33,363 nt of DNA from an uncultured Saprospiraceae bacterium (GTDB lineage: Bacteria > Bacteroidota > Bacteroidia > Chitinophagales > Saprospiraceae). Shown piece by piece: positions 1-8,636 of this stretch. Under the pieces are notes generated by a model. That model saw nothing but the letters and a program-made list of their open reading frames with translations, had not been told where the DNA came from and made no database searches. The position numbers and the translations under genes are program-made. Numbering within the stretch: position 1 is the first letter of the stretch; each line of letters starts with the position of its first letter. Location: positions 1-33,363 of the forward strand of contig CALBEE010000231.1 in assembly GCA_937927575.1 (NCBI GenBank), in the 5' to 3' direction.

Positions 1-137
1 GACATATCATTGGCTATAGAAGTATTGTTTGATTTGAATACGAAATTCTTGAAATCTATACCTTTATTATTTATCGAAAGCGTATCGGCAGACATTTCAT
101 TAATCGAAAACCCTCTTTCATCTCTCATCTTAAAATA
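1..137 (-). pseudogene. In-frame continuation of the TamB-like gene beyond an internal TAG (runs off window)
   Basis: Read on the minus strand directly after the TAG at 138-140, the same frame stays open to the window edge (about 45 codons). It reads YFKMRDERGFSINEMSAD and then a stretch containing INNKGIDFKNF. This is the style expected for TamB/AsmA-like proteins in this phylum, where short beta repeats of the type 'sGF.i..lsad' follow a 'd.l.i.l.v' strand. The match in register across the stop suggests one gene broken by a single-base nonsense change rather than two genes. No start codon context is seen for an independent gene. The rest lies outside the window. Confidence 0.6.
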
Positions 138-1082
138 CTATACCGCTAAAGCAATATCTAAATCATCAGCATATTTAATATTCGTAAACTTGAGATTTAA
201 ATCTTGAAGTTTCATATCAGAAATATCAAGACTATTAGGATATCGCCCATTTCTAGATCTACTCTCATCAAACCTTCTAAAAGTGCCTTCCAAAATTTCC
301 AACTCTTCTAAAGTTACTAGTAGATTTTTCTTTTCAGTTTGCAATGGCTCTACTGAAATAGTATCTACTTCACCTGTCACTTCATCTACAATGATTACTT
401 GCTGATCGTCGCGCGTAATTTCTATATCTGGTCGATCTAAGAATATTCTTTTTATTGCAATATTACCTTCAGGGATATTTACTTTATCAAACTCTATAAC
501 ACCTTCCAGTATTTTAAAGCTTTGTGTTCTTCCAAGATTATGGTCTTGCAATTGATAATGCACATTCTTTAATTGTACCACTTTCAAATCCAAATTATAA
601 GGATCAGATTCTTGATCGTCTTTTTCCTTATTTCTAGAACCTAGAGTAGCCAATAAGATTTCTACGTTACTTTGACTTTCATTTTTTTGAGTTACGATAT
701 GAATACGACCATTGATTAATCTGACATCATTTAATGATAGTTCTCTTGAAAAAACCGATAATAGACTTTTTTGCAATCCAACCTCAAGATGCTCTGAGTA
801 CAATAATGTATCTCCCCTTTGATCTTCGATGTAAAAGCCATCTAATTCTAATCCACGCCAAATTGAAAGATCTACTTTATCGATCTCTACTTTGGTATCC
901 ATTTTTTCAGAAAAATATGAAGCCAATCGATCAACGGACCAATTTTGTACCGCAGGAATTTGTAACAATAGAAAGAGAATAAATGGGATAATTACGATCA
1001 GAAATAGCAATCTCCAGATCCACTTATGCAAAGTGATCGCAAAATTTACTTTCTCTTCTTCTTTATCCTTTTCTTTCATCAA
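138..1082 (-). CDS. tamB: TamB/AsmA-like translocation and assembly module, N-terminal part, ended by premature TAG
   Basis: The reading frame gives 314 residues: a charged cytosolic N-terminus rich in Lys and Glu, one transmembrane segment at about residues 22-42, then a periplasmic part that begins with the typical AsmA/TamB pattern of 'vqnwsvdrlasyfsekmdtkveidkv'-like helix and strand (residues about 45-70), with a 'RGLELDGFYIEDQRGDTLLY' stretch after it. TamB-like proteins bridge inner and outer membrane and move lipids or help outer-membrane protein assembly. Bacteroidota members usually exceed 1,000 residues, so 314 is far too short. The same frame continues after the TAG at 138-140 with TamB-like sequence, so the gene is probably interrupted. 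Family assignment is from pattern recognition only. Confidence 0.75.
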   Translation of the reverse strand: MMKEKDKEEEKVNFAITLHKWIWRLLFLIVIIPFILFLLLQIPAVQNWSVDRLASYFSEKMDTKVEIDKVDLSIWRGLELDGFYIEDQRGDTLLYSEHLEVGLQKSLLSVFSRELSLNDVRLINGRIHIVTQKNESQSNVEILLATLGSRNKEKDDQESDPYNLDLKVVQLKNVHYQLQDHNLGRTQSFKILEGVIEFDKVNIPEGNIAIKRIFLDRPDIEITRDDQQVIIVDEVTGEVDTISVEPLQTEKKNLLVTLEELEILEGTFRRFDESRSRNGRYPNSLDISDMKLQDLNLKFTNIKYADDLDIALAV

Positions 1083-1217
1083 GATTTAAAAATAGGCATA
1101 TACACTTATATAACCGTCTACACTGACTATTACACACAAAATACAACCTATTTTAACGATAGTTTAACCGCGAATCAAGAATGGTGCATAGCAGCATAAC
1201 TCCAACAAAAAGAAAAA

Positions 1218-1769
1218 TTATTGTGCGGCTCTTAAAGCATCAAAATACAGTTTCTTAGCACGTCTTTCAAAATCGATTTCTCTATAGATTTTGCGCTTGA
1301 CACTAGGAGATTGATCCTCTTTGAATGAAGGGAGATCATCATCCACTCCATACTTCCAAACGTTCGCTAATAATAAGCTATTATCTTTTCGTACGTATCC
1401 TTTGTAGGGAATTTCGTCAAATTTGAGCTCTGTTTCTACAATATCATTCTTATTTCCTTTAGGTACAGAATGTGTACTTCCACCATAAGCTACTTCTTCG
1501 ATATAATAGGTAGAAAGAGTTGGATTTAGAAGGTATTCGCTATCACTATCAAAGGTTATATCACCCACTTTTTCACCATTGAGGTACACGGTAGTTGATG
1601 GCTGCGTAATTACTATTCTTTCTTGACTCTTTGCGGCTACTGTTCTTTCTAAGCCCTCTTCAAATTTGACCTCTATCGACTTACGTGTAGGATTATCGAT
1701 TACTAAGGTTTTCTTCTTGGTACAAGATGATAAAACAGCAAGAAATGAAATTAGTAAGAGTATTCGCAT
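1218..1769 (-). CDS. Putative lipoprotein of unknown function (183 aa)
   Basis: The chosen start is the second Met (MRILLLISFLAVLSSC), which puts a lipoprotein signal right at the N-terminus with lipobox LSSC, cysteine at about residue 16. An upstream ATG at 1796 would add nine residues in front of the signal and is less likely. The mature part (about 165 aa) has a beta-rich character with a Lys-rich run after the Cys, and an acidic-basic C-terminus (RKIYREIDFERRAKKLY). I do not recognise a family. It lies on the same strand as the TamB-like gene, 135 bases upstream of it, so shared transcription is possible but not shown. Confidence 0.6.
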   Translation of the reverse strand: MRILLLISFLAVLSSCTKKKTLVIDNPTRKSIEVKFEEGLERTVAAKSQERIVITQPSTTVYLNGEKVGDITFDSDSEYLLNPTLSTYYIEEVAYGGSTHSVPKGNKNDIVETELKFDEIPYKGYVRKDNSLLLANVWKYGVDDDLPSFKEDQSPSVKRKIYREIDFERRAKKLYFDALRAAQ

Positions 1770-1908
1770 AATGTGATTTAAAATTTGCGCGAACATACTG
1801 AATTTATAGCAGCTCTATGCAGCAAAATATCGCAAATACTGACATTCCACTGCTATAGCATCAATCTGACTGTACAGACAGCAGATTTTAATACGAATCA
1901 CTATATAA

Positions 1909-2871
1909 TTAAGTAATGTCCTTATTAAGAAGTCCGACACCTAGACGTTTTCTATTTACCGCTATACTAGCGTTGAGCTCATAGCCAATGAGGATCACGA
2001 AGGCATTGATTTGCAGCCAGATCATAATAACAATCAAGGCTCCAATGGACCCATATATTTCATTGTATCTACCAAAGTTATTGACAAAATACGAAAATAG
2101 AAGCGATGTCAATAGAGATAATATGGTGGCCAAAATGGCTCCACTGCTGACTAAAGGCGTACGCTTATGCATCGAAGGACCATATCTATAGATTAATGTA
2201 ATAGCACAATAGACCAATAATAAGGCTAAGGCCCATCTTAGAACAGTAAGCAAAATATCTACTCCTTTGCTGATTTCAAAGTAGTCCACAGCAGAATCGA
2301 GAACTATATTACCTACAATGACCAAAACAAAACTCATAAGAAATAGTATAAATAAAATGATCATCATTATGATGGCCACATAGCGCTTACGCAACCAAGA
2401 GCGCTTTTTATATACTTGCATATAAGATTTATCAAATCCATCCATCAAAGTCAGCATACCACTACTGGCAAAAAATACGGCTAGTACAAAACCTATAGAG
2501 AAAAGGCCTTCCCTACTCACTGCTGTAATACTTCGGATCAACTCAATCAAATACTCGTGCGCATCCTTGGGCAATACCCCATTTAGCGAACTACTAATCA
2601 AATCCACATAATTGGTAGTGAAGGGCATATGCGGTAAAAGCGTGAAAATGCTAATGATCGTAGGAAAGATTGCTAAAAATAAGCTGAATGCAATAGCATT
2701 GGCTCTAGTCGTGATATTGTCTTTCTGCGCCTCTATATAAATAAAGCCTATAATATTGTAGATAGGGACGCCTCCGAAACCCGGAATTGCAGTTCGCTTA
2801 GACCATTCCAAGATTTGACTCAAAATGGGTAAATGGGTAATCCAAGACCATATGGATTGCCATCTATTCAT
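1909..2871 (-). CDS. YihY/virulence factor BrkB family membrane protein
   Basis: 320 residues with about six hydrophobic segments and the family hallmarks: an early 'NIIGFIYIEAQKDNITTRA' stretch, then AIAFSLFLAIFPTIISIF (the usual A-hs-y.l.lsl.P region), FFASSGMLTLMDGFDKSY, and GAIL...YFVNNFGRYNEIYGSIGAL near the C-terminus, which matches the conserved 'YgslGaiivlllWly' region of BrkB/YihY proteins. The length is normal for the family. Members are inner-membrane proteins of unclear function; the old label ribonuclease BN is a known misannotation. The start overlaps the end of the upstream thioesterase gene by eight bases, which argues for an operon and translational coupling. Confidence 0.88.
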   Translation of the reverse strand: MNRWQSIWSWITHLPILSQILEWSKRTAIPGFGGVPIYNIIGFIYIEAQKDNITTRANAIAFSLFLAIFPTIISIFTLLPHMPFTTNYVDLISSSLNGVLPKDAHEYLIELIRSITAVSREGLFSIGFVLAVFFASSGMLTLMDGFDKSYMQVYKKRSWLRKRYVAIIMMIILFILFLMSFVLVIVGNIVLDSAVDYFEISKGVDILLTVLRWALALLLVYCAITLIYRYGPSMHKRTPLVSSGAILATILSLLTSLLFSYFVNNFGRYNEIYGSIGALIVIMIWLQINAFVILIGYELNASIAVNRKRLGVGLLNKDIT

Positions 2872-3274
2872 AATAGGATTTCAATGCTTCTTGCAAGGCG
2901 CTGGGCGTACTCACTCGCTTATTAGTATCCATATCAACGAAAAACAGTTTGACATAAGCCCTATGGCAGAGCTCCATTTGTTCATTGTATATCTCATGAT
3001 CAAAACGGATCATTTTCGTAGGTAATTCTTTGATGATGGTCCTGATAGTGAGATTGTCATCATATTTAATAGGCGCCAAATATTTGGCTTCCATATGTAG
3101 AACTGGCATCATGACCCGATCTTCCAATTCCATATCTCTATACCTTAGTCCCAATGATCTTATAGACTCCGTCCTACCAATCTCATAGAGTAGAGGATAA
3201 TGGCCGTAGTAGAGATAACCCATTTGGTCAGTCTCTCCGTATCGCACTCTTTTTTGATGGTCGTAGGTGAACAC
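2864..3274 (-). CDS. Acyl-CoA thioesterase, hotdog fold (YbgC/4-hydroxybenzoyl-CoA thioesterase type)
   Basis: 136 residues, the usual length of a single hotdog domain. Near the N-terminus it has VRYGETDQMGYLYYGHY, the pattern of YbgC-like thioesterases, in which the Asp (here D16) is the catalytic residue and the following helix carries the 'hxxY' motif. The rest fits the hotdog beta-sheet: LAPIKYDDNLTIRT followed by the strand with RFDHEIYN and AYVKLFFVD. It probably hydrolyses an acyl-CoA thioester in the cytosol; the substrate cannot be told. Its 3' end overlaps the start of the BrkB-type gene by eight bases. Confidence 0.88.
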   Translation of the reverse strand: MFTYDHQKRVRYGETDQMGYLYYGHYPLLYEIGRTESIRSLGLRYRDMELEDRVMMPVLHMEAKYLAPIKYDDNLTIRTIIKELPTKMIRFDHEIYNEQMELCHRAYVKLFFVDMDTNKRVSTPSALQEALKSYYE

Positions 3275-3612
3275 GTATTAAGTATGTGATTAAGTTTTAC
3301 CACTCAAATATAATAGGGCTTAGATCAATACTAACTTATTACTAGCATTTATTCCAATCATGATAAAATTCAAAAAACCAACTTTCGAATAGATTACATT
3401 TAGATTTGGAAATATAGTATGGTTCTAGCGAATTTATGCTCAGCTTTGGTCCTGCTTAGATATATATAATTTTAGGACCACAGATATAATATTCAGAGTG
3501 AGAAAGAATATAAAGACAAATATCCTCTGAATCAGAATTCTCGTAAACAACTAAAAAAACGAAATACGTACGATACAATTTTATGTGTTTAATCAATATA
3601 AAATTGATGATA
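3275..3612. other. Intergenic region without a supported gene
   Basis: This 338-base stretch is very AT-rich. A 62-codon open frame at 3456-3644 on the minus strand runs into the 3' end of the neighbouring lipoprotein gene and has no signal, domain or composition that supports it. I see no clear terminator hairpin, tRNA or repeat. It probably holds the promoter for the thioesterase-BrkB pair and the 3' untranslated region of the lipoprotein gene. Confidence 0.4.
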
Positions 3613-4368
3613 TTACTCAACGACCTCAAATCCGAAGAAGCCACTCCATTCTATTGTGATTCCTCCTGCACCCACTGCTTCAAACTCACCTCTTACACTA
3701 CCTAGATTATCTCTATATACTTGCTCATTAAGATAAATCAATTCTTCCTCATAATCATCTAAGTGTGCATCTCCACTGTCTATCATAGAGCAAAGAAAAT
3801 ATTTCAAGGCATCACATTGGCCTTCGAAGGTAATGGCATCTGCTTCTTCGTTAAGGTCTGAATTTCCACTTGCATTATGATCTTGATACATATCAGAAAA
3901 TAATAATATATACCTTCCAGTTTCTTTTAGCACCAATTCAGATTTAAAATTATACTCACCATCCGTATATCTAGTATCTGCACGATACCCATTGGCAAAC
4001 ATAGATGAACTAAAACTTCTTGGATTGTAAATTTCATCTATATGCAATTCATTTGGTCCATAACCAGAACTATGTTCAGCACCTCCATCAAATCTATATA
4101 ATAAAGAGGTAGGTTGAAATGGGAAATTCTTTATTTCAAATGTTTGCTGCGTCCCTAAATCATAAATTGAGTCCGAAAATACTGTACTTATACTAATCGT
4201 ATCACCAATACTATATACGGACTTGTGCGGAGATATAGCGATAGGAATACGAATATAATGTCCTGCGAATGCTAAGTCATAAGGGCAATTTTCCTCAAAG
4301 TCAGAACTATCATCACTACAACAGCCAATGGCGAAAATCGATAATATTGTAAACAATAGAATTTTCAT
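3613..4368 (-). CDS. Putative lipoprotein of unknown function (251 aa)
   Basis: The chosen start is the ATG at 4368, giving MKILLFTILSIFAIGC with lipobox AIGC followed by a second Cys and an Asp/Ser-rich linker (SDDSSDFEEN). An upstream ATG at 4407 would place 13 extra residues before the signal. The mature part looks beta-rich, starting with a segment containing SVYSIGDTISISTVFSD, which is the style of extracytoplasmic Ig-like domains, and has several Cys residues near residues 185-195. No family is recognised. It is 53 bases downstream of the zinc-protease remnant on the same strand and could have been cotranscribed with it. Confidence 0.6.
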   Translation of the reverse strand: MKILLFTILSIFAIGCCSDDSSDFEENCPYDLAFAGHYIRIPIAISPHKSVYSIGDTISISTVFSDSIYDLGTQQTFEIKNFPFQPTSLLYRFDGGAEHSSGYGPNELHIDEIYNPRSFSSSMFANGYRADTRYTDGEYNFKSELVLKETGRYILLFSDMYQDHNASGNSDLNEEADAITFEGQCDALKYFLCSMIDSGDAHLDDYEEELIYLNEQVYRDNLGSVRGEFEAVGAGGITIEWSGFFGFEVVE

Positions 4369-4421
4369 AAGTGTTTGTTTAAAAAAAAGATACGATTTTA
4401 ATAACATCTTTCAACCTTTAA

Positions 4422-5072
4422 TTAATTGAATACATCGTTACCATCCAAGAAAGCATCAAAGTCACTTGCAGAATTGGATGTATTGTTTAAATGTAGTGTT
4501 CTTAGATTATCTCTAAATTCTCTGATACTTTGAACTTCTTGAATTGGCAATACCCCATTAAGACCATCAAAAATCATCTGAGGCGTAAATCCTGAAATAT
4601 TATCAAAGAATGACACCTCGGAATTTGGATCCGTTACAATATCCCATGGTGTATCATCAACCAAATCCCACATCAAACCTCTAGGAATAAACTTATCCTC
4701 GATACTGAACTCAAAATTTTCACCACCAGAACTAGTATTTCCATAGATAGCTCCCACATAATTCCCAACAGCTTCGCCTAGAGCCACCTTTTCAGGACTG
4801 CTGCCAAAATTAAAATCTCCAAAACTACCATATCCAAAATTATTAAGAATATGATTTCGATAGCCAAACCAATAACTCTCTCCCACGATCGAGTAATGTG
4901 AAGCATGACCTAACTCATGAAAACCTACTCCATTAAAAGATTCGGCTGACTCTCCAACATCATATTGATTGATGATATCAGGATAAAAAGGAGCGGTAAG
5001 AGAGGTTAAAAATCCACCTCCTGGTATTATGGTAATTAAATAGTCAAATAGTATTTCGTATAATCTTGAAGA
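4422..5072 (-). pseudogene. Remnant of an HExxH zinc-metalloprotease-like protein, 5' end missing
   Basis: The frame is open from just after a TAA at 5073-5075 to the stop at 4422 (216 codons). It encodes, at 4896-4919, the sequence HELGHASH, a zinc-binding HExxH motif followed by an Asn/Tyr/Trp-rich region (SYWFGYRNHILNNFGYG). A conventional start is found only at GTG 4886, which lies after the HExxH motif, so a protein started there (154 aa) would have lost its active site. No ATG, GTG or TTG precedes the motif within the frame. Upstream sequence up to the arginine deiminase gene has only short open stretches in other frames. This fits a gene that has lost its 5' part, or carries a frameshift between about 5036 and 5098. 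The exact peptidase family is not recognised. Confidence 0.55.
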
Positions 5073-5192
5073 TTAACGACTTTAATAATTAATACCATTT
5101 GTTTCAAAAAGGTAATCCTTATATTTTATTAGACATGAACATAAGAACTCTGAGAACTCTTAGATCAAGTCCAGGCAAATAAAGAACAAAGG

Positions 5193-5219
5193 AAGCTTAA
5201 GTTTAAGACTAAGTTTAAA
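5193..5219 (-). repeat. Degenerate hexamer repeat NNNCTT (four units)
   Basis: Read on the minus strand the spacer just downstream of the arginine deiminase stop consists of consecutive units AAACTT, AGTCTT, AAACTT, AAGCTT. A related five-unit run is present at 16744-16773 on the plus strand. The period of six with a fixed CTT is visible directly. Confidence 0.55.
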
Positions 5220-5221
5220 AT

Positions 5222-6481
5222 TTAATTCAATCCATCTCTGAGAATCGGACAGGTCATACAATGTGATCCACCTCTCGCTCGAGATAATTCACCTGATGGG
5301 ATGCTGATGATTGTATTTTCCAATCTGTCGAAATCAAAATTTCCTGATTCAGCCTGAGCGATGAGATCTTCGGCTTTTAGTATCGTATATCCAGCATCTC
5401 TAAAGGCATCTGCAGTGACATGATTGCGATCGTAAGTAATCCCTACTCCTGGTTTGAGCGTCACTAGATTACAGCCATCAGTCCATTGCTCGCGCTCTTG
5501 GTGTGGTGATTTTCCTTTACCAGAAAAGATGAAATTCATATCCTTGTTAATCTCAGCGTGGACAAAATCCTTTACTGAGGCATATACATTAGGTGCAGAA
5601 CTATCCGCATGATGTACAATTACGTTGGAGCTATTGCCATCAAAGACCGTAGGCTTGAAGCAGACAATATCATTTTCAGAAATTCTTGTAAAGATGGTAT
5701 CAATATGCATCATCGTCCTATCTGCTGGTATATTGATCTGAGCTACATGTTTTACTAATCCCTTCTCAAAAAGCACCTTACTCAAAGATTTTATAGCATG
5801 ATCAGTAGTACGTTCACTACATCCAATAAAGACATAATCATTGGCTATCATCATGATATCACCACCTTCGATACTTACTTTCTCTGCATTTTTGGAAGGT
5901 GGAAAAGCTTCAAGGTCGTTTAGATTGATGATTTTATCATTTTCCAATAAACCATCAAACATGGGATGGTTAGCAAATATGAACCTTGTTAACAGATTTT
6001 CCCTTTGTCTGGCTTCTTTAGCCGCTTTAGTGATAATAACATGATCCTTGATGGTAACCGCTATATCGCGTGTAAATATGAAATTTGGAATAGGGTCAAA
6101 AAAAACATGTTCTTCGTCTTTGAGGTAACCGGTTATCAAAACATTTGCAAGCTCTTTCGGTGATAAATCTTTGAAATGTTCAAAATAACTAGAAGGCAAC
6201 TCTTCAAACTCCAAAACATTAGTAATCAATTGATTACGCTTGGTAGAGTCATGTAAACTTTGTTCTAATAGTTGCTCAGTCTCCAGAACATTCTCAGTAC
6301 CTATGCACAGTTCGAGCGTTTTTCTGAATATATCGTGTTCTGCTTGCATCTGTGGCAAGTAGACGATATCATCAAAAAGCAGCTCCTCTGCTCTTTTAGG
6401 CGATACTCTCCCTATACCTTCATCAGGTCTATGTATGATTACTTTTCTTAATCTTGCTATCTCTGAATCTGAATATATCAT
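5222..6481 (-). CDS. arcA: Arginine deiminase
   Basis: 419 residues, the usual length for arginine deiminase (L-arginine to L-citrulline plus ammonia). Visible family motifs are LRKVIIHRPDEG at the N-terminus, PNFIFTRDIAVTI (substrate-binding FTRD), SIEGGDIMMI (EGGD), MHIDTIFTRI (catalytic His region) and GGSHCMTCPI at the C-terminus, where C408 takes the place of the nucleophilic Cys near residue 406 of well-studied enzymes. The first residues MIYSDSEIARLRKV fit the start at 6481. No ornithine carbamoyltransferase, carbamate kinase or arginine/ornithine antiporter is nearby, so a complete ADI pathway is not encoded here. Such single-gene ADI homologues are common in Bacteroidota, and some may serve nitrogen or arginine turnover. 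Annotation as ADI rather than another guanidino-modifying enzyme rests on these motifs. Confidence 0.9.
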   Translation of the reverse strand: MIYSDSEIARLRKVIIHRPDEGIGRVSPKRAEELLFDDIVYLPQMQAEHDIFRKTLELCIGTENVLETEQLLEQSLHDSTKRNQLITNVLEFEELPSSYFEHFKDLSPKELANVLITGYLKDEEHVFFDPIPNFIFTRDIAVTIKDHVIITKAAKEARQRENLLTRFIFANHPMFDGLLENDKIINLNDLEAFPPSKNAEKVSIEGGDIMMIANDYVFIGCSERTTDHAIKSLSKVLFEKGLVKHVAQINIPADRTMMHIDTIFTRISENDIVCFKPTVFDGNSSNVIVHHADSSAPNVYASVKDFVHAEINKDMNFIFSGKGKSPHQEREQWTDGCNLVTLKPGVGITYDRNHVTADAFRDAGYTILKAEDLIAQAESGNFDFDRLENTIISIPSGELSRARGGSHCMTCPILRDGLN

Positions 6482-6665
6482 ATGTAAAAGTTACGCTTTA
6501 TTGATTAGGAGCTCTAAGGTAAGCGATTCGATTAAGATAGTAAATGTAAGCCGATATTATATTGCTGAATTAGGTATCAAGTCCTTATTTAGACGCCATT
6601 GACGGCATTTAGAGCTGATGATCTAACGTTTGTCTTGTATTGCGAAAGTTTCGTCCTATCTACTA

Positions 6666-6694
6666 TTTACTTCGATCTTATATTAGCATCTTTG
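6666..6694 (+). promoter_or_regulatory. Candidate Bacteroidota-type promoter for the PspA-like operon
   Basis: CATCTTTG at 6687-6694 differs at one base from the -7 consensus TAnnTTTG, and TTTA at 6666-6669 lies 17 bases upstream where a -33 TTTG is expected. It would place transcription start about 35 bases before the ATG at 6735. Spacing is slightly short, so this is tentative. Confidence 0.35.
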
Positions 6695-6734
6695 CGTATA
6701 TTACTGATTAATACACACTAAACGCAGATATACC

Positions 6735-7415
6735 ATGTTCGACAAGCTTAAAAAGCTATTTGTCATAGAAGATGAAAATGCAGCGCCATCGACTGCAAAA
6801 TCGAATACAGTAGAACCTAAATCGAAAGAAGCCGCTCCTGTGTCGTCCGTTGATACTACGCCGATCAAAACATCAGCAGATTATAATACACCAGATGGTA
6901 AGGCAGATCCCAAATTCATTGATATTTTACTCAAGTCTATAGAGAAAAACAATCTTGAGGGTTTTGATTATTTAGAGTATAAATCATCCTTACAGGGATT
7001 AGATAGTATGGCCATGGACGAAGCGACTCGATATAAGTCGGCATTTGTGATGGCTAAGACTATGGGCGTGACACCTCAAAAGCTATTAAATAGTGCGAAA
7101 CACTATGTGGGTGTTCTAAATCAAGAAGAAAAGAAATTTATCGATGCTTTAAAGAACCAACGTCAAAAGCAAGTAGTTGGAAAAGAGGATGAATTAAAAA
7201 GGCTACAAAAAGAAGTAGAGGCCAAAAAAGCGAAAATCAAGCAACTCGAAAAAGAAATTGCTAAAGACGAAGCTTCGTATAAATCTATAAAAGATGGCAT
7301 TAATAAGAGTGCTGCGAAAGTAGAAAAGACAAATGATAGATTTATGCATGCATACAAAGTGGTATTAGGTCAGATCATGACAGATGTGGAAAACATGAAA
7401 AAATACCTTAAGTAG
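6735..7415 (+). CDS. Coiled-coil protein, first gene of the PspA-like/ABC system
   Basis: 226 residues, no signal peptide and no transmembrane segment. Residues 1-12 (MFDKLKKLFVIE) can form a short amphipathic helix, followed by a low-complexity linker rich in Ala, Ser, Pro and Thr (about 15-55). A helical domain follows at about 60-140, with the segment DILLKSIEKNNLEGFDYLEY at its start, then a long Lys/Glu heptad-type coiled coil (about 140-195) and a C-terminal helix. I do not recognise a named family. An amphipathic N-terminus plus helical coiled-coil recalls PspA/ESCRT-III-type membrane-remodelling proteins, but that is an inference. It is 40 bases upstream of the next gene in the same direction, so the two are very likely cotranscribed. 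Confidence 0.75.
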   Translation: MFDKLKKLFVIEDENAAPSTAKSNTVEPKSKEAAPVSSVDTTPIKTSADYNTPDGKADPKFIDILLKSIEKNNLEGFDYLEYKSSLQGLDSMAMDEATRYKSAFVMAKTMGVTPQKLLNSAKHYVGVLNQEEKKFIDALKNQRQKQVVGKEDELKRLQKEVEAKKAKIKQLEKEIAKDEASYKSIKDGINKSAAKVEKTNDRFMHAYKVVLGQIMTDVENMKKYLK

Positions 7416-7455
7416 CAAACGATCAATAAAGATTAAGAAATTATAGAATACTTAA

Positions 7456-8472
7456 ATGGCAAAAAGTAAATCATTTTGGGGAAGACCTGAAGGTGTAGTA
7501 GGTGGAATCGTACTGGGTGGATTATTATTAGGAGCTGGATGGCTAGTCACTACATTTGTAGGTAGCATACTTGCTTTTCTAACTACCACTGTTGGATTAG
7601 TGGTAGGATTATCTGTATTGGGATTAATCATCTTTATGGCTTTGGATAGTAAGACTAGAGCCTTAACCGGATTTATGTACAAAAGTCTAATGAGATGGAT
7701 TACAGGTATGTTTATCAAAATAGATCCTATTTCGATATTGAAAAGCTATGTAGACGATCTTAAAGGGAATCTCAAAAAAATGAATAAACAGATCTATCAA
7801 CTGCGTGGACAAATGCACAAGTTGAAAGAGATGATTATCAACAATAAGAAAGAAATCAAAAGCAATATAGAATTAGCAGGTGCAGCAAAGGCAAACGAGC
7901 AGAAAGCACAGATGATTCTTAAAAGTAGAAAGGCTGGTAGACTTCGTGATTCGAATGTAAAGCTTGAAGATCTATATACAAAGATGGAAGTGCTATATCG
8001 TGTGTTGAATAAGATGCATGAAAATTCAGCAATCTTAGTAGAGGATGTGACTGACCAAGTGATGGTAAAAGAACAAGAGCGAAAAGCAATCACTGCAGGT
8101 AATAGTGCTATGAAGTCGGCTATGGCAATCATCAAAGGAGATACGGATAAGAGAGCTATGTTTGATCAGGCATTAGAAGCGATCGCAGACGATGTGAGTA
8201 ATAAAGTCGGAGAGATGGAACGCTTTATGGAAATGTCTGAAGGCTTTATGCAATCTGTAGATTTACAAAATGGTGTGTTCGAAGAAGAAGGTTTGAAGAT
8301 GTTAGAAAAATGGGAAGCTGAATCGACTTCTTTATTATTGGGAGATGCGAAAGAGGATATTTTGGAGCAAGCACATAGCCATGAAGCTGAAGACACATTG
8401 GACCTTAATGAGCCCATAAAGCAACCAGAAAAATTAGGCAGAACTAATCAGTATGACAATCTTTTTGATTAA
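7456..8472 (+). CDS. Membrane-anchored PspA-like coiled-coil protein
   Basis: 338 residues. Two adjacent hydrophobic segments near the N-terminus (about 14-36 and 37-63, Gly/Leu/Val-rich) should span or hairpin into the membrane. The rest is predicted helix: a long coiled coil at about 90-145, then KAGRLRDSNVKLEDLYTKME and further helices to about 290, including DQALEAIADDVSNKVGEMER, which resembles the C-terminal part of PspA/IM30 proteins ('AfermeekveemEa'). The tail (295-338) is acidic and looks disordered. PspA/IM30 proteins protect the membrane under stress but normally lack a transmembrane anchor, so the anchor is unusual. It follows the 226-aa coiled-coil gene by 40 bases and precedes the binding-protein gene by 164 bases. 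Assignment to the PspA class is moderate. Confidence 0.7.
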   Translation: MAKSKSFWGRPEGVVGGIVLGGLLLGAGWLVTTFVGSILAFLTTTVGLVVGLSVLGLIIFMALDSKTRALTGFMYKSLMRWITGMFIKIDPISILKSYVDDLKGNLKKMNKQIYQLRGQMHKLKEMIINNKKEIKSNIELAGAAKANEQKAQMILKSRKAGRLRDSNVKLEDLYTKMEVLYRVLNKMHENSAILVEDVTDQVMVKEQERKAITAGNSAMKSAMAIIKGDTDKRAMFDQALEAIADDVSNKVGEMERFMEMSEGFMQSVDLQNGVFEEEGLKMLEKWEAESTSLLLGDAKEDILEQAHSHEAEDTLDLNEPIKQPEKLGRTNQYDNLFD

Positions 8473-8636
8473 GCAAATTGTCATTGAAGAGAAGCACGTA
8501 TTCCAAAAATTCAAATAGAAAAATTGCGGAAAATATAGCTGATACTAATTAGATTAATATTAAAAAATCAACTTTAAATCAAAGCCAATTGGTTTATTGA
8601 TTGATACTTGAATTTCAACTTTTTAAATGAATTATA

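Noticed and set aside
138..140. Recoding of TAG in the TamB-like gene
   Set aside because: Other genes in the window end with TAG normally, so recoding is unlikely; nonsense change or sequence error is simpler.
3456..3644. 62-codon open frame on minus
   Set aside because: Overlaps the 3' end of the neighbouring lipoprotein gene, very AT-rich, no signal or domain.
8585..8592. Palindrome CCAATTGG before the binding-protein gene
   Set aside because: Too short and without a second copy; could be chance in AT-rich sequence.
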